Positions 1-7,087 of a stretch of 22,967 nucleotides of DNA are shown here, piece after piece. Made by a program: the position numbers and the translations under genes. This DNA is from CAZPMT01 sp964587655 (GTDB lineage Bacteria; Hydrogenedentota; Hydrogenedentia; Hydrogenedentales; SLHB01): NCBI GenBank assembly GCA_964587655.1, contig CAZPMT010000088.1, positions 1 to 22,967 on the forward strand. Reading direction: 5' to 3'. Positions within the stretch are counted from its first letter, which is position 1. Every line of letters starts with the position of its first letter. A model generated the notes under the pieces. The model was given only the letters and a program-made list of their open reading frames with translations, did not search any database and was not told where the DNA came from.

Positions 1-636
1 CCCCAAACGAGGCAACACGACATCGCTTACCGTAGGTGTGAGAAGTCCGGGTTAGCGCGGTCGTCCACAAGATTCACGATGGCCGCCAGCTACGTACGTG
101 AAGCAATGTTCTTTGCGGCCTCGTACCACGCTCACAATCCTTACACTCATTCCCTTGTCGCAATCCTGAAATGTGCTCAAGCGATTGAGATTCTTTTCGG
201 TGGTGAGCGCGATGCGATCCGTGCTGGATGTCGGAGCCTGTCCATCGATGACACTGTAATTGAATCGCAGATCATTTCTATCGTCCTCGCAAGACACTCG
301 CTGGGCTCGGCTCATGCCAGCGCATTCGTGCCAGATCACGACGAAGTGGAGATCCTTAGACATTTCGCGCAAAGAAGCGTGCATACGGTTCGGGAATTGT
401 TGCTCCACGTTGCTGGCGCGAGCGACGAGGAACGGGCAGTCGTGTCAGAACAGATCACAGGAAGCCCAGATAAAGAAATGCTGCTTGGGCGACTGAAAGA
501 GAGCCTTGAGGCACAACCTTGGTCCGTCGATGGGTCCGTCCCACGAAACGTCGAAATAATGAACGATCCGCGACTGTATCCGCCCGAGCACGATCTCTCC
601 TCGAAGGTAATGTACCGAATCAGCCCGGGCGGGTAA
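1..636 (+). CDS. Hypothetical protein with HEPN-like R-x6-H motif, 5' end outside the window
   Basis: The frame is open from base 1 to the TAA at 634-636 (211 codons visible). The first ATG is at 79 but has no Shine-Dalgarno sequence, so the gene probably begins upstream of the window. I do not recognise the family. The visible protein is mostly helical in character. At residues 98-105 of the visible frame it reads RHSLGSAH, which fits the R-x4-6-H signature of HEPN RNase or nucleotide-binding domains, where the residue after R is often polar. It is followed by a helix, VEILRHFAQRSVHTVRELLL, typical of the last HEPN helix. The HEPN assignment is inference from this motif and helix pattern only. 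The tail after about residue 145 is polar and unplaced. It is convergent with the radical SAM gene. Alternative: an unrelated helical protein of unknown role. Confidence 0.55.
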   Translation, partial: PQTRQHDIAYRRCEKSGLARSSTRFTMAASYVREAMFFAASYHAHNPYTHSLVAILKCAQAIEILFGGERDAIRAGCRSLSIDDTVIESQIISIVLARHSLGSAHASAFVPDHDEVEILRHFAQRSVHTVRELLLHVAGASDEERAVVSEQITGSPDKEMLLGRLKESLEAQPWSVDGSVPRNVEIMNDPRLYPPEHDLSSKVMYRISPGG

Positions 637-668
637 TATGGTAGGTCCATATGGAGGTAATGGGGGAA

Positions 669-757
669 GAGGGGACAGCCATCTATTTCCCCGATTTCCC
701 AAATGATAGAGCGATAACCCGATGGGTTACTGCGACGTTGTTGCTGTCCGTCCCCTC
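669..757. repeat. Degenerate REP-like inverted repeat between convergent genes
   Basis: GAGGGGAC at 669-676 is the exact reverse complement of GTCCCCTC at 750-757. Just inside the arms, ACAGC (left) and GCTGT (right) extend the similarity with a two-base offset. A small perfect hairpin, TAACCC-GAT-GGGTTA, lies at 715-729. GGGGACAG ends of this kind are common in REP sequences associated with RAYT transposases. No transposase is visible. The right arm overlaps the stop codon of the radical SAM gene, so it may also act as its transcription end. Confidence 0.35.
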
Positions 758-2051
758 ACATCCTCTGCATCGTGTACAAGTGCACTCGCACATCACGGCT
801 GGCATTCCTAGCGGCATGAAGGTCTCTTAGCGCCTGCCGACTGCTGCATTTGCCAAGCAGTGGAGAGAGGTACAATTGCCCGCAGTACTGGGTTCCGTTG
901 ATAGCTTCCACAATGGCATCGCATTCATACCCGTCCGTTGTGATGAAATTGCCGGAGATCTTCACTTTCTTGTACTTCCTGTTTATCTTTCCCGCTTTCT
1001 CCATGCCGCAGAGTACTTCTTGTGCTGTCTGCTGTTTTTCCAATTGCAGCAGGGCTGCGTCAGTTGCAGCTTCCCAGCCGACATTTATGTGGATATTTCC
1101 GAAGAGCAGCGCTTCGAGCATGTCAAAGGTGCTTTCGGGCTGCTCACACAGGGTTCTGTTTGTTGAGAACAGGAAGAGATTCGACCCGGCATGGTAGGAC
1201 GACCCGGAACGGAAAATTTCAAACGCTCTGTTCGCTGCATATTCGACTAACGGCGAAGCGAGTGCATCGCACTCGCCAAACACGACGGAGTTGTAATTGT
1301 ACAGGTCGGCAGCATAGACCTCCGCCAATGCATCAATCTGCCTGTCAATATCGTCCCTGCTTCTTAGTGCAAACTCCGATTCCCCTCGCGCCATGCAGAA
1401 TCCGCAGGTGTTTGGACATCCGTCCATTACTTTGATCAGGATTATCCTGTAGTCGACATTGATTGTATCCGGAGGAAGCACGTTGATGCGGCCGTGTATC
1501 TCGTGAAGCCTGTCTGCAACCTCCTGCAACTGTACCCGATCATTCCGTGCTGCTTTGCTGAGAAAATCCCATAGCCTGCTGTTGCTTGCCAGGGACGCCG
1601 CTTCCCCTGATTCGGAATATGCTTCAGGCTTGTTCCTTACCAAGTCTTGGATTGAGTTTATCAACCTGTCAAAGGCGTCAAACGCCTTCCCGACGTAATC
1701 CCTCTGCGGGCCATTGTGGCCTTGAAGCATTGGCGCGTCAGTCCTTCCGTTGACAGCCCAGGCAAGGTCTCCAATGATTCCTGACGGCTCAGGTATGCTT
1801 CCCGGCTTCCAGACTTTGTCATAGTAAATCCAATCATTGGCCATTGTTCGCTGAATCCAGTCCCAACTGTGCGGAGAGGCAAAGCCGTCTATCCGTTGTA
1901 TTCTCCCCTCCAAGTCGAAATGGAACGTGTATGGACCGGATCGAATCAGGACGGGCTTGCCGAGCCAATCAACCGTGCCGGCCTTGTTGAAATACCTGTC
2001 TCCATCGCGATCAAATTGTACGGTGACATCTCCGACACGGAAATCGACCAT
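756..2051 (-). CDS. Radical SAM protein of unknown function
   Basis: 431 residues. The sequence GCPNTCGFC at residues 211-219 gives C212-x3-C216-x2-C219, the [4Fe-4S]/S-adenosylmethionine site of radical SAM enzymes. The core continues with VVFGECDALASP near residue 258, like the D-A-L strand seen in Elp3/HemN-like radical SAM barrels, then GWEAATDAALLQLEK and a KISGNFI strand. The substrate is not predictable. Unusually, about 205 residues precede the cluster motif: a beta-rich start with repeated aromatic/Gly hairpins (residues 1-60), then helices. A start at 2051 is supported by CAGGA a few bases upstream. Base composition is lower in GC than most of the window (26 of 60 bases at 961-1020), which suggests transfer. 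The stop codon lies inside a palindrome. It is convergent with the HEPN-like gene. Confidence 0.82.
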   Translation of the reverse strand: MVDFRVGDVTVQFDRDGDRYFNKAGTVDWLGKPVLIRSGPYTFHFDLEGRIQRIDGFASPHSWDWIQRTMANDWIYYDKVWKPGSIPEPSGIIGDLAWAVNGRTDAPMLQGHNGPQRDYVGKAFDAFDRLINSIQDLVRNKPEAYSESGEAASLASNSRLWDFLSKAARNDRVQLQEVADRLHEIHGRINVLPPDTINVDYRIILIKVMDGCPNTCGFCMARGESEFALRSRDDIDRQIDALAEVYAADLYNYNSVVFGECDALASPLVEYAANRAFEIFRSGSSYHAGSNLFLFSTNRTLCEQPESTFDMLEALLFGNIHINVGWEAATDAALLQLEKQQTAQEVLCGMEKAGKINRKYKKVKISGNFITTDGYECDAIVEAINGTQYCGQLYLSPLLGKCSSRQALRDLHAARNASRDVRVHLYTMQRM

Positions 2052-2118
2052 TATGTCCTGCGTTCTGTAACGCCGCCGTCCCGGCGGCTCCGGCGGGCCG
2101 GCAGGATGCCGACTATGC

Positions 2119-2223
2119 CATTTTCCCCCTTTGAAGGGGGGTAGGGGGATGTTCTTCCGCGCTTGCCGGTAGCTTGTGTCGGCAATCCAACATCCCCCTA
2201 CCCCCCTTCAAAGGGGGAAAATG
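2119..2223. repeat. 105-bp nested palindromic element (MITE/REP-like)
   Basis: Bases 2119-2153 and 2189-2223 are perfect 35-nt inverted repeats. Each arm contains its own smaller palindrome (CCCCCTTTGAAGGGGG) and a GGTAGGGGGATGTT segment. The 35-nt centre holds a further hairpin, TTGCCG (2163-2168) with CGGCAA (2180-2185). Another small GC hairpin, CCGCCG-TCC-CGGCGG, lies just outside at 2073-2087. The element occupies the gap between the radical SAM start and the isomerase stop. I recall arms of this style, CCCCCTTTGAAGGGGGGTAG, as dispersed repeats in several phyla, but could not search. No coding capacity. Confidence 0.85.
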
Positions 2224-2302
2224 ATTGACGGTCTGTGATCGTACTTCTCAAATGCTCCGGAACCACCGCTTCGTTAAGATCCTGCAATCATGATTCGGTA
2301 CG

Positions 2303-3067
2303 CTAGTGCACGTTCTCTTGGAGGAATTTCAGGCTGATGCGGGCGCTGTCGATGGGATCGCCTTCGCAGGTATCCTGTTCGTAGACGTACCATTCGACTT
2401 TCGCTTCGCTGCCAGCTTTGAAGATCTCGGACCAGTTGAGGACGCCTTCACCCAGCGGTGTGAACCACACTCGGCCGTTCTTCTTTTCGGCGGCGAGATC
2501 TTTCACGTGGATGACCGGACACCGTCCCGAATACTTGCGGAGATAAAAGGCCGGGTCCGCGCCGGCGACTTGAATCCACGCGGTATCGAATTCGCAATAC
2601 AGGTTCTTCGGCGAGGTCGACTCGTAGAGGATGTCTATCTTGCGGTGCGGATTGCCGTCGAAGGTCCCGAACTCCGAGTCATGGTTATGATACGAGAGCC
2701 GGAGGCCGGCAGCGTTGAGCTTGGCGCCCAACGCGTCCAGCCGCTTGGCGCCGCGCAGCCACGCTTCGAGCGTATCTTTGCAGTCGTTCATCATCCCGCC
2801 GGGCGCCACGTCGCCGACGCCGACCGTTTTCCAGAATTTCACCGATCCCTCGAAGTCCGTCTCGAACGACTCCGTGCCGCAGTGCGCGGCCACGGCCTTC
2901 AGGCCCGCCGCATCAAGCGCCTCCCGGATCTTCTCCGCCGGGAGGTCCGGCATACCACTCCACTGCACGTACTGCCATCCGACCTCACGGACCCGTTTCA
3001 ACGTCCCGAGCAGATCCTTTTTTGCCGGTTCCCGCATCGTGTAAAGCTGTAGCGCGATCCCTGCCAT
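2303..3067 (-). CDS. Sugar phosphate isomerase/epimerase (xylose isomerase-like TIM barrel)
   Basis: 254 residues, the normal size for this family of cytoplasmic, divalent-metal TIM barrels that isomerise or epimerise sugars, inositols or hydroxypyruvate-type substrates. Family strands are visible in order: IALQLYTMRE at the N-terminus, the YHNH strand at 126-129, CEFDTAW with D161, HVKD at 187-190, and a late LGEGVLNW segment carrying the conserved Glu region. The exact substrate cannot be told. The ATG at 3065-3067 is preceded on the minus strand by an ideal AGGAGGT five bases away. It has its own promoter at 3132-3160 and lies downstream of the purine permease on the same strand. No signal peptide is seen. 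Confidence 0.9.
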   Translation of the reverse strand: MAGIALQLYTMREPAKKDLLGTLKRVREVGWQYVQWSGMPDLPAEKIREALDAAGLKAVAAHCGTESFETDFEGSVKFWKTVGVGDVAPGGMMNDCKDTLEAWLRGAKRLDALGAKLNAAGLRLSYHNHDSEFGTFDGNPHRKIDILYESTSPKNLYCEFDTAWIQVAGADPAFYLRKYSGRCPVIHVKDLAAEKKNGRVWFTPLGEGVLNWSEIFKAGSEAKVEWYVYEQDTCEGDPIDSARISLKFLQENVH

Positions 3068-3131
3068 AACTTACCTCCTGCGATTTCTCCATGTTGTCTT
3101 GACCTTCCATCCGCGCGAATTGGAGGTCTCA

Positions 3132-3160
3132 AGTATGCTTGGAAAGCAACAGTGCGTCAA
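3132..3160 (-). promoter_or_regulatory. Sigma-70-type promoter for the sugar isomerase gene
   Basis: On the minus strand, TTGACG (3155-3160) and CATACT (3132-3137) are separated by exactly 17 bases. The start should fall near 3125, about 58 bases before the ATG. The -10 overlaps the small palindrome CAAGTATGCTTG, a possible operator. Confidence 0.55.
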
Positions 3161-3213
3161 CCCGAACAGGCTTTGCGATCTTGAGACTTCCTTTTGCTTC
3201 AGCGCCCGGCCGC

Positions 3214-4581
3214 TTACATGAGGAAGATGTAGCGAATCAGAAACGCGGCCGCAATTACATACATAATGGGATGCGCTTCCTTCGCGCGGCCGGACAACAG
3301 TTTGATGGTGGGAAACGTCACACAGCCCGCCGCGATCCCTTCCGTGATGCCGTACCCGAAGACCATGATCGAAATGGTGAGGAAGGCCGGCAGGCTTTCC
3401 GTGACGTCGTCCCATTTCACCTTGCGTAGCGGCGTCATCATCAGGAATCCTACAAAGATGAGCGCGGGCGCTACCGCGGGATACATGCTGACGTGCAGGT
3501 CGGTGGGCCCGACTTTGTAAAACGCGGCGCCGATGTCCTGCCCGGCGATGTGGACAACGGGTGCGAAGGCGATCGCGCCCACGAAGCACAGTCCCGCGAC
3601 GATCGCGGCAAGACCGGTCCGCGCGCCGGCCGCAACGCCGGTTGCGCTCTCGATGTAGCTCGTGACCGTCGATGTGCCGAAAAGCGCGCCGACGCTGGTC
3701 GCGGCAGCGTCGGCGAAGAAAGCGCGGCCCGCGCGCGGCAGCGTTCCGTTCTCGCGAAGGAACCCCGCCTGCGATCCGACGCCGACCAGCGTGCCCACCG
3801 TGTCAAACAACACCAGGAAGAAGAACAGCGCGATGGCGACCAGGGCGTCGGGCCACCGCTGTATGAGTTCCGAACCGTTGAGCTGGAAAAAGGTCGAGAA
3901 GTTCAGGTGCACCGGCTCGCTGGTCCACGGAATGATGCCGGTGATAAGGCCCGCCGCGCACGTCGCCAGCACGCCGATCAGGATGCCGCCGCGAATTCCG
4001 CGCGCATGCAGGACGGCGATCAGCAGCACGCCGAAAACCGTCATCAACGCCGGCCCCGCATGGAACCCGCCCAGCCGCACCATTGTCGTGGGGCTCAGCG
4101 TCACGATGCCGCCCCACTGGAGTCCGATGAAACCGATGAACATGCCGATGGCCGGGCCGATGCTGTTGGTCAGACACGGCGGCAACACCTCGAGGATCAT
4201 CTCCCGCGTGCGGAAGATCGATAAGAGCATGAACAGGATTCCGGAGATGAACACGATCATGAGTCCCGCCCGCCACGAGAAGCCCATGCCGCCGGGCAAC
4301 GTCGAACACACGGTGAACGCGAACAGGAAATTCTCGCCCATGCCCGGCGCCAGCGCGAACGGATACCGCGCAAGCACGCCCATGAGTACGCACGCGAAGG
4401 CCGACGACAGACACGTTGCCATGAACACCGATCCGAAATCCATCCCCGCCATGCTCAATACGGTAGGCTGCACGAAGATGATATAGCTCATGGTCGCGAA
4501 TGTCGTAAGACCACCGATGATCTCGCGGCGAACGCTCGATCCGGACTCGGTAATGCCGAAGTAACGGTCGAGTGCACTCAT
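3214..4581 (-). CDS. NCS2 family purine permease (AzgA/PbuG-like)
   Basis: 455 residues, typical of the AzgA-type branch of nucleobase-cation symporters that import adenine, guanine or hypoxanthine across the inner membrane. It begins with the family signature LDRYFGITESGSSVRREIIGG, split here as LDRYFGIT and VRREIIGGLTTFATMSYIIF. APGMGENFLFAFTV near residue 78 matches the substrate-site helix usually written ApGMGlNA. A long run of hydrophobic helices follows, consistent with 12-14 membrane segments, and TSVGALFGTSTVTSYIESATG matches the second family motif. The variant E for L/A in GMGEN is slightly unusual and may affect specificity. The start has GAGGGGAACGAG just upstream and its own promoter at 4635-4663. 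It is divergent from the pseudopilin gene. Confidence 0.92.
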   Translation of the reverse strand: MSALDRYFGITESGSSVRREIIGGLTTFATMSYIIFVQPTVLSMAGMDFGSVFMATCLSSAFACVLMGVLARYPFALAPGMGENFLFAFTVCSTLPGGMGFSWRAGLMIVFISGILFMLLSIFRTREMILEVLPPCLTNSIGPAIGMFIGFIGLQWGGIVTLSPTTMVRLGGFHAGPALMTVFGVLLIAVLHARGIRGGILIGVLATCAAGLITGIIPWTSEPVHLNFSTFFQLNGSELIQRWPDALVAIALFFFLVLFDTVGTLVGVGSQAGFLRENGTLPRAGRAFFADAAATSVGALFGTSTVTSYIESATGVAAGARTGLAAIVAGLCFVGAIAFAPVVHIAGQDIGAAFYKVGPTDLHVSMYPAVAPALIFVGFLMMTPLRKVKWDDVTESLPAFLTISIMVFGYGITEGIAAGCVTFPTIKLLSGRAKEAHPIMYVIAAAFLIRYIFLM

Positions 4582-4634
4582 GTCTCGTTCCCCTCTTTGT
4601 CCGCCGGCCGTCTTTTCCGAACATGAACAGCGCC

Positions 4635-4663
4635 ATTCTACTAGCCCCTCGAGAGGGCGTCAA
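4635..4663 (-). promoter_or_regulatory. Sigma-70-type promoter for the NCS2 permease
   Basis: On the minus strand, TTGACG (4658-4663) and TAGAAT (4635-4640) are 17 bases apart. The spacer contains CCCTC-TC-GAGGG, an inverted repeat that could bind a regulator between the two boxes. It is divergent from the pseudopilin promoter, whose -35 lies about 38 bases away. Confidence 0.65.
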
Positions 4664-4700
4664 TAGGGACTTTCGTTCTTCCTTCTTCTTCCTTTTTCCC

Positions 4701-4729
4701 TTGACTAAGGCGCGAAATGGGGATAGAAT
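4701..4729 (+). promoter_or_regulatory. Sigma-70-type promoter for the pseudopilin gene
   Basis: TTGACT (4701-4706), a 17-base spacer, then TAGAAT (4724-4729). Transcription should start near 4736, giving a leader of about 75 bases. Confidence 0.7.
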
Positions 4730-4771
4730 TGAAATGAGGGATATAAGTGATGGTCATAAATGCCTTGAGAG

Positions 4772-4786
4772 CGGGGATGTTCCCCG
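4772..4786 (+). promoter_or_regulatory. Leader hairpin just before the pseudopilin ribosome site
   Basis: CGGGGA-TGT-TCCCCG forms a perfect six-pair stem with a three-base loop in the predicted leader. It lies about 13 bases before the AAAGGAG ribosome site. It may stabilise the mRNA or influence translation. The role is inference. Confidence 0.4.
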
Positions 4787-4812
4787 GTTAACGAACGAAA
4801 GGAGTTCTATCC

Positions 4813-5703
4813 ATGAAGAAGAAAGGCTTTACACTAATTGAGTTGCTGGTTGTAATTGCAATCATCGGCATCCTGGCGGCGATCCTGCTTCCCGCGCTGG
4901 CGCGGGCGCGCGAATCCGCCCGCCGGGCAAGTTGCGCCAACAACCTCAAGCAGATGGGTCTCATTTTCAAGATGTATTCCAATGAGTCGAAAGGAATGAA
5001 GTATCCGCGGTTGCACGTGTGGGACTACTTCTCAGATCCGGCGTTGAACGACGACGTGGCGGCGGCGCCGTACATCCCTTCGATCTATCCGGAATACATG
5101 ACGGATCCCAACATCTTGATCTGCCTTTCAGACCCGAATGACACCCTGGATGACATCAAGTACAGCGACGGCAGGTCCTGCATCGCCGTGAACAGCAACG
5201 ACACTACGCAGAGCCCCTCGGGGCAAGGCGGGTGCTCGGATGAAGCGGATGCCAGCTATGGATACTTCGGTTGGGTTTTGGATAAGAGCGGCGACAATGA
5301 TCCCACGGAGGGTGACGGCTCCTCATCGCAGTTCTTTCAGCTCGTTATCAAGCTGCTCACCATGACGGAGATTGCCCCCGTCGACCAAGATCTCTCCGAC
5401 ATGCCGGTCAGCAGTGGCGGTATACCTTTGGGAAATTCCAGCTCCGATACGCTGTATCGTATCCGCGAAGGCATCGAACGGTTCATGATCACCGATATCA
5501 ACAACCCGGCGGCGTCGGCGAAGGCTCAAAGCGAGATCTACCTCATGATGGACGCCCTGTCAACGGAAATCGATAACTACAACCATACGCCCGGCGGATC
5601 CAATGTGCTCTTTATGGACGGTCACGTGGTGTTCATTCGTTATCCCGGCGATGCACCCATAAGCAGGGCCATGGCGATCGCCGTGGGCGTGATTTTCGGC
5701 TAG
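4813..5703 (+). CDS. Type II/IV pseudopilin-like protein with DGHV C-terminal motif
   Basis: 296 residues. The N-terminus is a textbook prepilin leader: MKKKG, cleavage before F6, a Glu at mature position 5, then about 20 hydrophobic residues (IELLVVIAIIGILAAILLP). A polar ARARESARRASC segment and NNLKQMG follow, as in the large pseudopilin families of PVC-type bacteria. Near the C-terminus NHTPGGSNVLFMDGHVVF resembles the H-x9-DG motif of those families, with one extra residue between H and DG. The middle (about 60-260) is acidic, soluble and unassigned. The likely place is the periplasm or outer surface after prepilin peptidase processing. No secretion or pilus genes adjoin it, so it is an orphan copy, as is common in these genomes. 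AAAGGAG lies 8-9 bases before the ATG. A promoter precedes it and a terminator follows. Confidence 0.92.
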   Translation: MKKKGFTLIELLVVIAIIGILAAILLPALARARESARRASCANNLKQMGLIFKMYSNESKGMKYPRLHVWDYFSDPALNDDVAAAPYIPSIYPEYMTDPNILICLSDPNDTLDDIKYSDGRSCIAVNSNDTTQSPSGQGGCSDEADASYGYFGWVLDKSGDNDPTEGDGSSSQFFQLVIKLLTMTEIAPVDQDLSDMPVSSGGIPLGNSSSDTLYRIREGIERFMITDINNPAASAKAQSEIYLMMDALSTEIDNYNHTPGGSNVLFMDGHVVFIRYPGDAPISRAMAIAVGVIFG

Positions 5704-5802
5704 AGATAGGGCCGAGCCCGAAACACGAGCAAGATGCCCGAGGACGGTATGCGTCGATGCCTCGTGGCGTCGCTCATGAGTCTCTTGCATTAGCCTCCAC
5801 GG

Positions 5803-5833
5803 GCGCCACCCGCGATGAGTTTGCGGGTGGCGC
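5803..5833 (+). terminator. Rho-independent-type terminator after the pseudopilin gene
   Basis: GCGCCACCCGC (5803-5813) pairs perfectly with GCGGGTGGCGC (5823-5833) around a nine-base loop, followed by the moderately T-rich TCTTATATTT. The rest of the 5704-6034 gap shows no convincing gene or other structure. Confidence 0.75.
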
Positions 5834-6034
5834 TCTTATATTTCACGCACGTTTGACGAAACCACCGAAAGGGGATGGAATTGGAGCACTGGGCGCAAGT
5901 GGTGCTCTTGAGCGTTTCAACCCAAGTTCGGCAGTTCGATCCTTATTGCGACGACAACACAGCGTTCCTGTAAGTCATACGTCTAAAGCCCACTCGTCTG
6001 GTGAGCGTGCATAACCGAAGAGGTGCGAGACGCC

Positions 6035-7018
6035 ATGACGCGAAGAAAAGCCGTCTTGATTGTATTGCTGTGCGCCGTTGTATCCGTTCCCGGATACATT
6101 TGGGTGCGCTACATTCTGATACCTCCTGCCGGGCTGAAGGCCGCGGAGGCTTTGGGCATTCCGTACCGCGCGGTCATCGCGCACCGGGGCGCTTCTTATC
6201 TGGCGCCGGAGGAGACGGAACCGGCGTATCTCCTGGCGCGAGACATCGGCGCGGATTATCTCGAGATGGACATCCAGCGCACGAAGGACCATGTTCTCAT
6301 CGCCTTCCACGACGACACGCCGGAGCGGACGACAAACGCAGCCAAGGTGTTTCCGGGCCGCGAGAAGGACACTCTGGAGAAGTTCTCCATCGGGGAACTG
6401 AAGCAACTCGATGCCGGTTCGTGGTTCAACGCCAAGAACCCGGATCGGGCGCGAAAGACTTATGCGGGCGTCAAGATTCTCACGCTCGACGAGATCATTA
6501 CGATCGCGGAATCCGGCGAACGGAAGCCATCCCTCTACATCGAGACGAAATCGCCCGAACGCCATCCGGGTTACGAACAGGAACTCGTGGATCTCCTCGC
6601 GAAGCGAGGCTGGCTGGGGAAGTTCCCCGAAACCGGCATCTCGAAGGTCGTCTTTCAATCCTTTGACAAGGCCAGTCTCGAACGACTGAAGACGCTCGCC
6701 CCTGAAGTCCCGCGGATCTATCTCGTTGATAAGGAAATGGCCGCATCGGGGTGGGACAACGTGATCCGAGACGCCGTCGAAGCCGGAGGCGGGATCGGTC
6801 CCGTGGGCTATCTGTGCTGGCCCTGGAATATCGGAAAAGCGCACGCCGCCGGGCTTGTCGTGCACTTCTACACGATCAACAGCGATTCGCAGTACCGCAT
6901 GTTGACTTTCTTAGGGGCAGACGGCTTCTTCACTGACCGCTGCGACCTATTGCTCCGCTTCTATGGAAGAGAACCCGCGGCGGCGCCCGAGGCCATCCTC
7001 GTGAAACACGGATACTGA
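6035..7018 (+). CDS. Glycerophosphodiester phosphodiesterase, membrane-anchored
   Basis: 327 residues. It hydrolyses glycerophosphodiesters to glycerol-3-phosphate and an alcohol. The GDPD TIM-barrel residues are all visible: AHRGAS with H50 and R51, YLEMDIQ with metal ligands E77 and D79, FHDDT with the second catalytic H92, and YIETKS with E170. An uncleaved-looking hydrophobic segment at about 6-29 suggests an N-terminal membrane anchor with the enzyme outside the cytoplasm. The C-terminal strand FYTINSDSQYRMLTFLGADGFFTD is the usual family ending. I prefer the ATG at 6035 over the in-frame GTG at 6023 because GAGG at 6020-6023 can serve only the ATG. The neighbour gpsA makes glycerol-3-phosphate, so the two share a metabolite. 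Confidence 0.93.
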   Translation: MTRRKAVLIVLLCAVVSVPGYIWVRYILIPPAGLKAAEALGIPYRAVIAHRGASYLAPEETEPAYLLARDIGADYLEMDIQRTKDHVLIAFHDDTPERTTNAAKVFPGREKDTLEKFSIGELKQLDAGSWFNAKNPDRARKTYAGVKILTLDEIITIAESGERKPSLYIETKSPERHPGYEQELVDLLAKRGWLGKFPETGISKVVFQSFDKASLERLKTLAPEVPRIYLVDKEMAASGWDNVIRDAVEAGGGIGPVGYLCWPWNIGKAHAAGLVVHFYTINSDSQYRMLTFLGADGFFTDRCDLLLRFYGREPAAAPEAILVKHGY

Positions 7019-7052
7019 CGTGTTCGCCTTTCAAATACTCCATCAGTCGCAC

Positions 7053-7081
7053 TTTTCATCGGACTCGCATCCTGTTAGAAT
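7053..7081 (+). promoter_or_regulatory. Extended -10 promoter of gpsA, implying a leaderless mRNA
   Basis: TTTTCA (7053-7058), 17 bases, then TAGAAT (7076-7081) preceded by TG at 7073-7074, an extended -10. Only six bases, CGGCGC, separate the -10 box from the ATG at 7088, so transcription should begin at or next to the start codon. Confidence 0.6.
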
Positions 7082-7087
7082 CGGCGC

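Noticed and set aside
2306..3052. 248-codon plus-strand frame over the sugar isomerase
   Set aside because: Mirror of a real gene that has a perfect ribosome site, a promoter and family motifs.
5757..6014. 85-codon plus-strand frame after the pseudopilin gene
   Set aside because: It runs through the terminator hairpin, has no ribosome site and shows no protein-like pattern.
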